From Gammaproteobacteria bacterium (GTDB taxonomy: Bacteria > Pseudomonadota > Gammaproteobacteria > Steroidobacterales > Steroidobacteraceae), in NCBI GenBank assembly GCA_004297335.1, contig SCUD01000140.1:1-64000 (forward strand): DNA of 64,000 bases, read 5' to 3'. The notes below the pieces were generated by a model, which saw nothing but the letters and a program-made list of their open reading frames with translations, did no database searches and had not been told where the DNA came from. Below are positions 37,547-48,500 of this stretch, piece by piece. How positions within the stretch are numbered: position 1 is the first letter of the stretch; each line of letters begins with the position of its first letter. A program made the position numbers and the translations under genes.

Positions 37547-39238
37547 ATGCCAGTCCTGACAGGCATGGTGCTCGATCGCGCTCAGGCGGGCTCACTGAAT
37601 CCTCTCCTGAGCATCGACGGGTATCAGGTTGCCGCCATCTATCCGTACACCGCCAGCGATACGCCACGCGCGGAGAAGGGAACGCGAAGCTACGCCAGCG
37701 ACATCACGGTTCCCGCGCAGCGGGCGCTGACCGGCATGCAGGTGCCGAGCTACTTCGAGGACTACTACTTCCGCGTACACCTGCTGCCCGGGCGGATCAG
37801 CCTTGGCAGCCTGGCTTCGGAGCAGAGCCGCACGATCGAAGTCTGGAATGCACGGCTGACACCGAACACCCTGGCGTCGCTTACCGCCACCGGCGCGGAA
37901 GGCATGACGCTGATCGGGCCGGCGCCCGCACCCACCGTGTTTGCCGCAAATGAATCACGGCTCTATACGCTCGCGGTCACGCCGAATGGTCCGCCAACCG
38001 TGAATGCGACGTTTCTCTTCGCATTCGCTTTCGACGTTGCCACTTTGCTGGCGACCGGACGCCGTATCGTCGGCTGGATCTTTGCACCGAACTGGGTGCA
38101 GCCGGTCATCGAGCGGCTCGAATGGCTCACGGATGTGATGGAGTCCCATGCCGGCTTCGAGCAGCGCGTGCGTTTGCGCGCCGGTGCCCGGCGCAGCTTC
38201 GAGTACAGCGCTCTGGTCGGCTCCGACACCGAACGGGTGAAGATGGAAAACCTGCTGCTGTCCTGGCAGGCGCGGGTATTTGGTCTGCCGCTCTGGACCG
38301 AGGTCGCAATTGCGGAAAGCCCGATTCCGGCCGGTGTGACCGCCATCGCCGTGACCACCACGAATCGAGACTTCACCGTCGGCGGCTTGGTTGGACTGGT
38401 TCTGGGTATGGAGTCGGAGTTTGCCGAAATCACGGCGGTCCTTCCTGCGTCGCTTACTATCAAGAGCCCGCTGGACACGACCTGGCCGATCGGCACCAAA
38501 ATCCTGCCCGTCCAGCCTGCACGGGTGCAGAACGAACTGGGCCTGACTTACCTGAGCGATGCCATCGGCCAGACCACGGTTCGCTTCCAGATCGAAGATG
38601 AGTGGTTGCTTCCCGCTGCCACGGAGACCTTGGATTACCGGGGCTTCCCCGTTCTGCTCACCGCCACCAATTGGAATGAGGACGTCGATAGCGATTACGC
38701 CCGCAAGCTCAACGAGCTGGACTTTCTGACGGGCCGTCGTGTCATCGACGATCTCTCGGGCATTGGTACGGTTCGCCGGACGCATCGCTGGCTGATCACC
38801 GGACGCGCCGCAATTGCGGCGTTTCGCTCCTGGCTCGCGGCCCGCGCAGGCAGGCTCACGACATTTTGGATGCCCAGCTTCCAATCCGACTTGAAAGTGG
38901 TGAGCCCGATCGGCGCCTTCGACTCGGCCATCACCGTGGAGAACCGTGCCTACGCCGCCAACGTGCCAGCCGCCGTTGGTCGGCGCGACATCATGATCGC
39001 CACGACTTCCGGCAGCCGCTACTACCGGCGCATCACGGGCGCCACCGCGCTGTCGCCCAGCACCGAAAACATCGCCATCGACAGCGTGGTGGGCGCGGCG
39101 TTGCTGCCCGAACAGATCCGCCATGTGTCATTCATGAAGCTGGTGCGGCTGGACAGCGATGCCGTCGAAATCGCTCATCACACCGACGACATGGCGGAGG
39201 TATCGATTTCCGTCAGAAGCATTCGAGATGACACATGA
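37547..39238 (+). CDS. Phage tail protein (hypothetical, 563 aa)
   Basis: Synteny: directly upstream of a BR0599-like gene. Confidence 0.7.
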   Translation: MPVLTGMVLDRAQAGSLNPLLSIDGYQVAAIYPYTASDTPRAEKGTRSYASDITVPAQRALTGMQVPSYFEDYYFRVHLLPGRISLGSLASEQSRTIEVWNARLTPNTLASLTATGAEGMTLIGPAPAPTVFAANESRLYTLAVTPNGPPTVNATFLFAFAFDVATLLATGRRIVGWIFAPNWVQPVIERLEWLTDVMESHAGFEQRVRLRAGARRSFEYSALVGSDTERVKMENLLLSWQARVFGLPLWTEVAIAESPIPAGVTAIAVTTTNRDFTVGGLVGLVLGMESEFAEITAVLPASLTIKSPLDTTWPIGTKILPVQPARVQNELGLTYLSDAIGQTTVRFQIEDEWLLPAATETLDYRGFPVLLTATNWNEDVDSDYARKLNELDFLTGRRVIDDLSGIGTVRRTHRWLITGRAAIAAFRSWLAARAGRLTTFWMPSFQSDLKVVSPIGAFDSAITVENRAYAANVPAAVGRRDIMIATTSGSRYYRRITGATALSPSTENIAIDSVVGAALLPEQIRHVSFMKLVRLDSDAVEIAHHTDDMAEVSISVRSIRDDT

Positions 39239-40044
39239 CCTACGCCAGCCGAGAAGCATCCACGGACGCCAGCAGTCCCGTCGAGTTGTATGAATTTCGC
39301 CGAGGCGGCGAAGGCTGGCGCTACACCAGTGCTGCACAGAATGCGATCTACGCGACCTACACCTACAGCGCAGTGCCGATTAGACGCGGCAGCATCGAAC
39401 AGACCACTGAGATCGGCAAGGCAGGACTTCGCGTCACCTTTGCGCGCGACGTCGAAGTTGCCCAGGACTTCATCTCCACACCACCGTCCGAAGTCACCTT
39501 GCTCACCCTGTACCGCCAACATCGCGGCGATGGCGAAACCGTCGCGGTGTGGATGGGGCGCGTGCTCAATGCGGAATGGCGCGGATCGGAAGTCGAGCTC
39601 AACTGCGAGCCGGTTTACACCAGCCTGCAGCGCATCGGCCTGCGGCGGCTGTATCAACGCAACTGCCCGCATGTGCTCTACGGAACGGCCTGCGGAGCAA
39701 GCGCGGTCGTGTTTCGGGTCGCTGGAACGGTCACCTCGATCAATGGCACGTCGCTGAGCGTCCCGGCCGCTGCAGGGTTTGCAGTTGGCCATTTCGCCGG
39801 CGGCTACGCGACATGGGCGGCCAATGGCATCACCGAAAAACGCATGATCGTCAGTCACAGCGCTGATGCCATCACCTTGTCGGCCGTTCCTCCGGGGCTG
39901 GCCATTGGCGATGCCATTTATCTGTACCCCGGCTGCGATCGCACCCTGAGCACCTGCCACGCAAAGTTCGGCAACAGCGCCAACTTCGGCGGATTCCCGT
40001 TCATTCCGACCAAGAATCCTTTTGGTGGCAGCCCGATTTACTGA
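39235..40044 (+). CDS. Phage BR0599/DUF2163-like tail protein
   Basis: C-terminus 'YPGCDRTLSTCHAKFGNSANFGGFPFIPTKNPF' typical of the family. Confidence 0.88.
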   Translation: MTYASREASTDASSPVELYEFRRGGEGWRYTSAAQNAIYATYTYSAVPIRRGSIEQTTEIGKAGLRVTFARDVEVAQDFISTPPSEVTLLTLYRQHRGDGETVAVWMGRVLNAEWRGSEVELNCEPVYTSLQRIGLRRLYQRNCPHVLYGTACGASAVVFRVAGTVTSINGTSLSVPAAAGFAVGHFAGGYATWAANGITEKRMIVSHSADAITLSAVPPGLAIGDAIYLYPGCDRTLSTCHAKFGNSANFGGFPFIPTKNPFGGSPIY

Positions 40045-40067
40045 AACCACTTTGCCGAGGGACTCCC

Positions 40068-40298
40068 ATGTGGGCAGCCATTGCCGTTCTGATCGTGAGC
40101 GTACTGATTCAGTACGCGCTGCAACCCAAGACACCACAACCCCAAGCCGCTGAACTCAAGGATTTCGATGCGCCGACCGCCGACGAAGGCCGTCCCGTGC
40201 CGGTCGTGTTCGGCACCGTACTGGTGAAGAGCGCCAACGTGGTGTGGTACGGCGATCTGCGCACCACGCCGATCAAATCCAAAGGTGGAAAGAAATGA
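40068..40298 (+). CDS. Small tail-associated membrane-anchored protein
   Basis: N-terminal hydrophobic segment; 'DEGRPVPVVFGTVLVKSANVVWYGDL'. Confidence 0.68.
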   Translation: MWAAIAVLIVSVLIQYALQPKTPQPQAAELKDFDAPTADEGRPVPVVFGTVLVKSANVVWYGDLRTTPIKSKGGKK

Positions 40299-40513
40299 CC
40301 GACATCCTGGTGACCCACAGCGACATGCGCCGGTTGGGCTACTGCAATCGTGGCGCACGGGATTGGTTTGCGCGACACCGGCTCGACTGGAGCCAATTCA
40401 TCGACCAGGGACTGCCCGCGCCCCTGCTGTTGGCAACCGGGGACAGCATGGCCGAAGACGTGGTTGCCGCCGCCCGCGAACGCATCGGCTCCGAGGTGAA
40501 CGATGGGCGGTAG
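40295..40513 (+). CDS. Small phage hypothetical protein
   Basis: MTDILVTHSDMRRLGYCNRGARDWFARHRLDW; 4-nt overlap upstream. Confidence 0.68.
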   Translation: MTDILVTHSDMRRLGYCNRGARDWFARHRLDWSQFIDQGLPAPLLLATGDSMAEDVVAAARERIGSEVNDGR

Positions 40514-42689
40514 CAGCAAATCGCAAACGGTCGGCTATCGCTACTACCTGGGCATGCACCTCGCGATCTGTCACGGCCCGGTGGATGCGATCACCGAGAT
40601 CCAGGTCGGCGAGCGCCAGGCATGGAGCGGCAACCTCACCGCCAGCGGCCGAATCACGGTCAACATGCCCGAGCTGTTCGGTGGCGAAAAGCGCGAAGGC
40701 GGCATTTCCGGCGCCATCGATGCCGCGTTCGGTCAAGCGGCGCAGACGCCGAATGATTACCTCGCATCGAAGATCGGCTCGCCGCAGCCAGCCTATCGCG
40801 GGGTTCTGAGTCTGATTTTGCGGCAGGTGTACATCGCCGCGAATAACCCCTACATGAAACCTTGGGCTGTGCGTGTGAAACGGTGTTTTCGCGACTGGTA
40901 TTCCGCGAAGGCGGAAGTCAACGGCGCAGCCAACCCAGCGCACATCGTCTACGAATGCCTCACGAATTCCGCCTGGGGCATGGGGTATCCGACGGCCAGT
41001 ATCGACGACGCCTCGTTTCGCGCGGCGGCCGATGCGCTTTTCAGCGAGGGATTCGGGCTCAACATGATCTGGCTGCAGCAGAGCAAGATTGAGCAGTTCA
41101 TCAAAGAAATAATGGATCACATCGGCGGCGTGCTAACGACCTCGCCGTCGACGGGACGGTTCACCCTGAAGCTGGTGCGTGCGGACTACACCGTGGCGAC
41201 GCTTCCCGTCCTGAACCCGGACAACGTGATCGAGCTGGAGAGCTTTCAGCGAGCGGCCTGGGGTGAGACGACCAACGAGATCGTGCTCATCTACACCAAG
41301 CCGGACACCTTCAAAGAGACCAGCATCGCGGTCCAGGACCTCGCCAATATCCAGGCACAGGGCGCCGTGGTGTCGCAGACCCGGCGCTATCCCGGCATCA
41401 CCTCGGACAACCTTGCCGCCCGGGTCGCGATGCGCGATCTGGCCGTCGTATCCACGCCGCTTGCCAAGGTCCGCATGAAGGTGAACCGCGAAGCCTGGAA
41501 TCTGTACCCGGGCGATGTATTCAAGCTGGAATGGCCAGCACTGGGTATCGCCGGACTGGTGATGCGGATTGCGGGCGTCGATGGGGGCTCACTCACCAGT
41601 GGCGCCATCAGCATCGACGCGGTCGAGGATGTGTTCGGGCTGCCGTCAGCGGCCTACACCGCATCCCAGCCAACAGGATGGACCGACCCAGTGCCCGAGC
41701 CATCCGCGACAACACCTCGACGTCTGGTCGAGGCCCCTTACTGGGATGTCGCCCGCGCGCTGTCCGCCTCCGAGCTGGCCTATCTCGACGCCACGGACTG
41801 CTATCTCCAGGCCTTGGGCGGTCGCCCGGCCCCTGGGGCACTGAACTACGACCTGTACAGCAAGACGAACTCGGCCTCGACCTACAACCAGCGTGGCCAG
41901 GGTGAGTTCTGCCCCACGGCGGTTCTCGCCACGAGCCTTGCGCAAGAGGTGACGAGCACGACGACCTACAGCGGCGAACTCGACATCGATCTGGTCGCGA
42001 CCGGGAGCTATGCCTACATCAACGATGAAGTTGTCCTGGTCACTGCCATCAATACGACCACGCAGAGCATGACGCTGACCCGTGGCGTCATGGATACTGT
42101 GCCGGTCAGCCACGCGCCCGGCAGCCGGATCTGGTTTGCCGATGGTGCGCAGGGCATCGATCCGACCGAGTACGCCGCTGGAGAGACGGTCAACGCACGA
42201 CTGCTCACCGTGACCGGAAAAGGCACGCTGGCGCTGGCATCGGCACCGACCGACTCCCTGGCCATGAACCGCCGGCAAAACCGGCCATACCCACCCGGCA
42301 ACGTGCGGGTAAACAACGTGGCCTATCCGGCGGTCGCCAAAGGCGATCTGGTCATCTCCTGGGCGCATCGCGATCGACTCAGCCAAACGGTGAGCCTGGT
42401 GCCCCAGACCAACGGCAACATCGGCCCCGAAGCTGGGGTGACGTACACGCTGCGGATCTACGGGGAAGCGGGCAGCCTGCGACGCACCTACACCGGCCTG
42501 ACCGGCGCCAGCCAGACCTACACCCTGGCAGACGACACCGCTGATTCTGGTCTCGGCCGACCTAACGCCGCGCTGCGAATCGAACTCGAAGCCAATCGCG
42601 CGGGCGTGATCAGCCTGCAGAAGCACTCCATCGCATTCGAGCGCGCGGGCTACGGACTTCACTACGACAAATACTACGGAGGCACCTGA
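40503..42689 (+). CDS. Phage tail tip / host-specificity protein
   Basis: 728 aa gpJ-like position; 'SKSQTVGYRYYLGMHLAICHGPVDAITEI'. Confidence 0.83.
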   Translation: MGGSSKSQTVGYRYYLGMHLAICHGPVDAITEIQVGERQAWSGNLTASGRITVNMPELFGGEKREGGISGAIDAAFGQAAQTPNDYLASKIGSPQPAYRGVLSLILRQVYIAANNPYMKPWAVRVKRCFRDWYSAKAEVNGAANPAHIVYECLTNSAWGMGYPTASIDDASFRAAADALFSEGFGLNMIWLQQSKIEQFIKEIMDHIGGVLTTSPSTGRFTLKLVRADYTVATLPVLNPDNVIELESFQRAAWGETTNEIVLIYTKPDTFKETSIAVQDLANIQAQGAVVSQTRRYPGITSDNLAARVAMRDLAVVSTPLAKVRMKVNREAWNLYPGDVFKLEWPALGIAGLVMRIAGVDGGSLTSGAISIDAVEDVFGLPSAAYTASQPTGWTDPVPEPSATTPRRLVEAPYWDVARALSASELAYLDATDCYLQALGGRPAPGALNYDLYSKTNSASTYNQRGQGEFCPTAVLATSLAQEVTSTTTYSGELDIDLVATGSYAYINDEVVLVTAINTTTQSMTLTRGVMDTVPVSHAPGSRIWFADGAQGIDPTEYAAGETVNARLLTVTGKGTLALASAPTDSLAMNRRQNRPYPPGNVRVNNVAYPAVAKGDLVISWAHRDRLSQTVSLVPQTNGNIGPEAGVTYTLRIYGEAGSLRRTYTGLTGASQTYTLADDTADSGLGRPNAALRIELEANRAGVISLQKHSIAFERAGYGLHYDKYYGGT

Positions 42690-43042
42690 TGCCCGCAATC
42701 ACTGACCCGAACCTGGGACTCAACTATGGCTGGACACTCGGCGAGAGTGGCTGGGGCGCCGGCATGGACGCCAACCTCAAACGGCTGGGCGCCATCGTCA
42801 GCCTCTCGGTCAAAGACCGCGATCTGGCCACGCCGCCGGCCAGCCCAGTGAATGGCGATCGCTATCTCATTCCCGCTGGCGCAACCGGGGTCTGGAGCGG
42901 CAAGACCGACCAGATCGCGGCGCGCATCGCGGGCGTATGGGAGTACCACATCCCTAAAGTCGGCTGGCTGTGCTTCATCGAGGACGAGGCTGTGCTCTCG
43001 GCCTACAAGGTCACCGGCTGGAGTCCCGGCGTCGCCATCTGA
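42689..43042 (+). CDS. DUF2793 domain phage protein
   Basis: 'TDPNLGLNYGWTLGESGWGAGMDANLKRLG...GDRYLIP' signature. Confidence 0.88.
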   Translation: MPAITDPNLGLNYGWTLGESGWGAGMDANLKRLGAIVSLSVKDRDLATPPASPVNGDRYLIPAGATGVWSGKTDQIAARIAGVWEYHIPKVGWLCFIEDEAVLSAYKVTGWSPGVAI

Positions 43043-43062
43043 TCCATTTCCCCTGAACCTCG

Positions 43063-43087
43063 AAAACCCGCCCACGTGGCGGGTTTT
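43063..43087 (+). terminator. Rho-independent terminator
   Basis: AAAACCCGCC-CACGT-GGCGGGTTTT. Confidence 0.85.
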
Positions 43088-43107
43088 GCATTTCTGGAGC
43101 CTGCCCT

Positions 43108-43407
43108 ATGACTGACCCACAAAAACCCGCACTGGTCGACAACACGCTCCTCCTGCGCAAGGAGGATTTCGAAGAACTTCTGGACCGCGCCGCCGAGCGG
43201 GGCGCCAGGCGCGCACTTGCCGATGTTGGCTTGGACGGTGATGACGCCGCCCACGACATCCGAGAACTGCGCGGCCTGCTCGATGCCTTCAACACCGCCA
43301 AGCACACCGCCTGGCAGACCGTCATCAAGATGATCACCACCGGATTCCTGCTGGCGCTGGTGGCGGGCGCCCTCATCAAGTTCAAGGTGTTCGGAGGTGG
43401 CCAATGA
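43108..43407 (+). CDS. Lysis-module membrane protein (DUF6127-like)
   Basis: C-terminal TM 'MITTGFLLALVAGALIKFKVFG'. Confidence 0.7.
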   Translation: MTDPQKPALVDNTLLLRKEDFEELLDRAAERGARRALADVGLDGDDAAHDIRELRGLLDAFNTAKHTAWQTVIKMITTGFLLALVAGALIKFKVFGGGQ

Positions 43408-43880
43408 TCGAGACGCTTCTTGGTGGTCTGCTCGGCGGCGCGTTTCGCCTTGCACCTGAGTTCCTCAAGTGGCTCGACCGCAAGGGCGAACGCGGCCACG
43501 AGCTGTCGATGCAGGACAAGGCGCTCGAATTCGAGAAACTGCGCGGTGCGCAGCGCATGGACGAAATAGGTGCCGGCGCCGATGCAGCATGGAACGTGGG
43601 CGCGATCGAGACGCTGCGCGAAGCGGTTCGCACCCAGGGCGAGAAGACCGGCGTGCGCTGGGCCGATGCCTTGTCGAGCAGCGTCCGCCCAGTCATCACA
43701 TACTGGTTCATGGCGCTGTACTGCGCTGCCAAGACAGCAGCCTTCGTGGCTGCCATTGAAGGCGGTGCCGACTGGGGCGTCGCCATCGTCCACGCATGGA
43801 CCGACGCCGACCAAGCCCTGTGGGCCGGCGTGCTGAACTTCTGGTTCATCGGGCGCGTGTTCGACCGGGTCCGGCAATGA
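43404..43880 (+). CDS. Holin (3TM-like)
   Basis: Hydrophobic segments with a 'RSVRPVITYWFMALY'-type holin core; position before lysozyme. Confidence 0.82.
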   Translation: MIETLLGGLLGGAFRLAPEFLKWLDRKGERGHELSMQDKALEFEKLRGAQRMDEIGAGADAAWNVGAIETLREAVRTQGEKTGVRWADALSSSVRPVITYWFMALYCAAKTAAFVAAIEGGADWGVAIVHAWTDADQALWAGVLNFWFIGRVFDRVRQ

Positions 43881-44353
43881 GCCAGATTCCGCATGCCGCC
43901 ATGGTACTGGCGAAGCGGTTCGAGGGATTTCATCGAATCCCGAAGGCAGATCCTCTGCGCCGGGCCCATCCCTACATCTGCCCGGCCGGCTACTGGACGA
44001 TTGGCTACGGGCGTTTGTGCAAGCCAGACCATCCACCGATCAACGAGGAAGAGGGCGAGACCTACTTGCGTCAGGACCTGCGCACAGCACTCACCGCAAC
44101 GCTTCGCTACTGCCCGGTTCTGGCCGCCGAGTCAGAGGCGCGACTCGCGGCCATCGTCGACTTCACCTTCAACCTCGGTGCAGGGCGGCTTCAGACATCG
44201 ACCCTGAGGCGACGCATCAATCAGCGGGACTGGACGAGCGCAGCCCATGAACTGCGCCGATGGGTCTATGGTGGCGGGAAGGTGCTGCCGGGATTAGTCG
44301 TTCGAAGAGATGCCGAAGTTATGTTGCTGACGATGGAAGCTGGAACAAGGTAG
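43877..44353 (+). CDS. GH24 lysozyme (endolysin)
   Basis: 'KRFEGFHRIPK...GYWTIGYGRL...VDFTFNLGAGRLQTSTLRRRIN'. Confidence 0.92.
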   Translation: MSQIPHAAMVLAKRFEGFHRIPKADPLRRAHPYICPAGYWTIGYGRLCKPDHPPINEEEGETYLRQDLRTALTATLRYCPVLAAESEARLAAIVDFTFNLGAGRLQTSTLRRRINQRDWTSAAHELRRWVYGGGKVLPGLVVRRDAEVMLLTMEAGTR

Positions 44354-44402
44354 TCGTTCCCTACAACAGGCAGCCAAGGTAAACTGCGCCGTATATCCGA
44401 AA

Positions 44403-45548
44403 ATGATCAACAACACAAGACCCCGTAACGTGGCCCTGGCATATAGCAAAGAAAATGCGCTGAACGCAATCTGTCCTTATTTCACGATGTTTCCGCTCGA
44501 GTATCCGCTGCGAGTGCTTAAGAAACACAAAAAGGACAACCCAGTCGTGCTCGACCCATTCTGCGGTCGGGGCACAACTCTATTTGCTGCGCGAAACCTG
44601 GGGATGAATGCGTGGGGAATTGATTCGTCACCTGTTGCAGTGGCGATTGCCAAAGCCAAGCTGGCCTCTTGCGATATCGACGATCCTATTGCACTCGCGG
44701 AAGCTCTGATTGCAAGCACTGATCCCATCGACATTCCTAAAAGTCCGTTTTTCAAGCACGCATACCATCCGCAGACGCTTCGCGATTTGTGTAAGTTACG
44801 CGAGGCTTTATTGGTGCTACCTAAGGGTTCTGACGCATCAGTAATACTTCGCGCCGCCGCACTAGGATGCCTACACGGCCCCTTGCCAAAGGACCTCGCA
44901 AACGCTGGGTACTTCTCCAATCAAATGCCGAGGACCTATGCGTCAAAGCCGGACTACGCAGTTCGCTACTGGAAAGAAAAGGGTCTCAAGGCTCCAAAGC
45001 TAGATGTTATAACTGTTCTACGGCGAAAAATTGCGCGCCTAACAGGGCTGAGCTTCACGTCACCGAACTCCATTCTCCAAGTGTTCCAGGGCGACTCACA
45101 AGAGGCGGATACCTACGATGCAATCAATGCCAAGCCATCTTTAGTAATCACATCCCCCCCATATTACGGCATGCGTACATATGTACAGGATCAGTGGTTG
45201 AGAAACTGGTTTTTAGGCGGACCTAGTGAAATTGACTATACGGCAGGCCCGCAATTAAATCACGGCGGGAAAGATGTATTTGCCAAATCTCTTGGATCGG
45301 TATGGCGGAATACTTCGAGCATTTCCTCCGATCGACTGGAGATGTATGTCCGGTTTGGAATCATTCCTTCCGCTGCAGTCAACGTGAAGGAAATATTCAA
45401 GAACTCCCTTGAGGAGTCTGGTAACAAGTGGCGATTGGTTTCGGTTCGCGCCGCCGCTTCAGCCGATGCAGGAAAGCGGCAAGCAGATCAGATGAAGACT
45501 GATTCTGCCGCTGCCGTCGAGTTTGATTTTCACGTCGAGCGCATTTAG
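44403..45548 (+). CDS. DNA methyltransferase (motif I before SPPY)
   Basis: 'VVLDPFCGRGTTLFAARNLGMNAWGIDSS' (motif I) then 'LVITSPPYYGMRTYVQDQWLRNWFLGG' (motif IV). Confidence 0.88.
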   Translation: MINNTRPRNVALAYSKENALNAICPYFTMFPLEYPLRVLKKHKKDNPVVLDPFCGRGTTLFAARNLGMNAWGIDSSPVAVAIAKAKLASCDIDDPIALAEALIASTDPIDIPKSPFFKHAYHPQTLRDLCKLREALLVLPKGSDASVILRAAALGCLHGPLPKDLANAGYFSNQMPRTYASKPDYAVRYWKEKGLKAPKLDVITVLRRKIARLTGLSFTSPNSILQVFQGDSQEADTYDAINAKPSLVITSPPYYGMRTYVQDQWLRNWFLGGPSEIDYTAGPQLNHGGKDVFAKSLGSVWRNTSSISSDRLEMYVRFGIIPSAAVNVKEIFKNSLEESGNKWRLVSVRAAASADAGKRQADQMKTDSAAAVEFDFHVERI

Positions 45549-45561
45549 CTCTACACAATCA

Positions 45562-48500
45562 CTACCGGTGATAACGCAGCTTCGCTTGCTTTGACGTCGC
45601 CCCAGACATGATTTGATCCGCAATTTCATGATTGCAGAACTCATCTACGTAGTCTTTGATGGCGTGTGCAGTCTCGAGCGCTTTCTTGTCCTGCGGTACG
45701 TGTCCCGCAAGAGTCATAGGCATGATCACCAGGCATTTGGCCATTGCGCGTGAAATCGCCACGTTGGTGCGCTCGAGCTGCATGAGGAATGCCTCCTCGC
45801 CCATGATCACATCCGCGTCGCCTACACCGAAAGTAACGACGATGGTGTGCCGCTGCCCACCCTGGAATTTTTCCACGGTATCAACGGCCGAATCAATCAG
45901 ATCGGGCGGATCTCCAGGAAATATCGCTCTTAGTTCACGAACCACGAGTGCACGCTGTGCTCTGTGCGGCGTGACAATACCGATGCACTGACCCCAAAAT
46001 TGATCATGCGTGGGCGATAGGTGACTGACCGAGCCCCTTCCATCGAGCTCAGCACTCACTGTATGCCTGAGGCACCAGGTCAGCGCTGCAACGATTTTGG
46101 CCTCAAATGAGTTACTTTGCGATGACAGGTCGTCGTCATGCAGCAAAGTCAGCACCTTCTTGTCTGCATCCAGGATTTGCGGCCACAGGGAAGACCAGGG
46201 TAGCGAGCTCGGGAAGCCAGTAGTCGGAGTCGGCACAGCAGCAAGCAAATGGAGCGCAGTTGCAGGATTCGAGGCTTGCAGTGTTGCGCGATAGCCGATC
46301 GTTCGTGCAAAAGCCACGATTTCTTCAGCCGATCGGTAGTTTTCTTCGAGCGGGCACGTATTAATCTTGCCCGCAAATGGTCTGGTGAGTAGATATTTCT
46401 GGATACTGCCTACCAAGTATTCCGCTCCGACAGGCGGCTCAAGCGCCATTATCGGCGGCATCTGGAGATGATCTCCGGCAATGATCAAACGAGAGTCCTC
46501 TTTCAACGTTGCCAAGGGCGAAATCGCCGTGGTCAATTGAACTTGAGAACTTTCGTCGACGATAACAACGTCAAAAACTGGCCCAACGTGACGACCGCAG
46601 GTCCACTCAGAGAGTTTGTAGGACTGCATTGTTGATGTGGCTACGATCGTGACGACATCCGTTTTCGCCAGACTGCTGAGGCAATCCTGGGTCTCTTGGT
46701 TACTTTGATGAAGATTGAAAGACTCCACTCGCAAGTGCGTGCTCGTTGCAGCAAATGATCGTGGGGATTGGGACGACGAATACCCAATGAACACCTCGGC
46801 TGGACATGTCGTGTCGTTGCCCAGCGAACTCACCACACGCCCGATGAGCTCTTCCACGGCCTTGTAAGTAGGCCCTGCCACCAATACCTTTAATGGCTGG
46901 CCGCTCTGCACAGCGTCGTGGACTAAGCCATGAATGCAGCCCGCAAGCGTCTGAGTCTTCCCTGTTCCCGGCGGGCCCCAAATGATCGTCAGCCCCTTCT
47001 CTGCGGCATGGGCTACAGCATCTGTCTGACTGCTGTTCAGATTGTGCATGGACCTAGCATATGCAGCGACCGACGCCGCTTGGGTCGAGGCAACGACGGA
47101 CGTTCCTTGAACGGAGTCAGCCGCCCACAGCACTCGCGCGAGCGGAGTAACGGTATCTGTGCCCGCCCTCGGCGCTCTGGCACCCATGGCTACCGCCGCG
47201 TTGCTGTCGGCGACCGCAATCGAGGGGTTGCCGACGTCTGTCAAAATCCCCCTTGCTTTTTCATACCATTTGAATGAACCCTGCCCTTTGGTGATGAAGA
47301 TGTCGTTCATCAAATCAATGGTCGAATTAGCAAGCAGGTACGGGAAGAACGCTGGCTCTCGCCAGTTAGACAACTTCAATATTGCCTTGCGGGTGCCACG
47401 GTCAAACGATACGAGCGTGACAGACAATGCCGACCACAATGGCGTGGTGAGTGTCTGGTCCGAGCCTGAATACGCAGGCGCACCGGTGGCAATGATGTCT
47501 CGTGCGCGTTGCAGGGGAAGGCCCGGATTTCCTTCTTTTCCGAGAGCGAGGTAGCCTTCACTGTCGTCGAGTTTCGCCTCTGTTGATCCTGCCAACACGT
47601 CAAACACATATTCATTCGTTAATCCCGTCGGATTCCCGTTGGTAAGTCGCACCGCCTCATAGCTCGCTTCCAATGCTTCGGAATCGAGCGCCAGGCGCTG
47701 ATGAGACTCCAGTTTTCTGGTGTGATACTGAAGCTCCTCCCACCACACCCAAAGCTTGCTGTCGAAAGCTACGTCGCGGGCTCCCTGTGGAATCGACAGC
47801 GTAAGCTTTGGCGCATTCGCCTTAAGTTGGCCTCTGAAATCCGTACGCAGCTTTTCGACAACACTGTTCAATGCCCGACATTGCTTATCAAGCGCGTTAC
47901 CGAATTCTTGAATGACGGTATTTCGAGGGACAGTGACCGACCCGCGTTTGATCGTGGTCACACTGCTCCAGATCTCGTAGATGCGCTCTCTCGGAATACC
48001 GTTGGTCAGGAACTCACGATAGAAGGCATCACCCTGCCGAACTGGACCTGGCCCGGAGTAGTAGGTTTCGGCGGTATCGAATAGTGTGATGACGTGGGGA
48101 GTCGGCGCGAAAATTACTCTCCGAACGATCTCGTCAACAAACACAACGCATGGACTAACCGCACCCTCGGGCTTCTCTATCAGCTCATCGGCAGGAAAGA
48201 GCCATGCCAGCGCCTTGGTCTTGCGGTTAGTGAGGTTCAGGACTCTTGGCAAATGACGGCCCATCGCGCCGCACAACTCCTCGAACTGACGTTTTTCCCA
48301 GAATGCGACTTGAGCAGTGAGCGGTGTTTTCCCGGCGGCGCGAACGAACGCTTCGGCCTGATCGACCATGTCGGACAGCGTTGATAGCAGCCCCTCAAGA
48401 GCAACCCACTCGTCGGCGAGACTTTTCTGGTCCACTACAAAGCACTTCGTAGCGAACTGTCGCGGGGTCTGTCCGCTCACATAGGCCGTTGCTCTTCCAA

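Noticed and set aside
37955-42698. Long reverse ORFs (37955-39124, 39178-40137, 41646-42698)
   Set aside because: Antisense to a continuous tail operon with start/stop overlaps; compositional artefacts.
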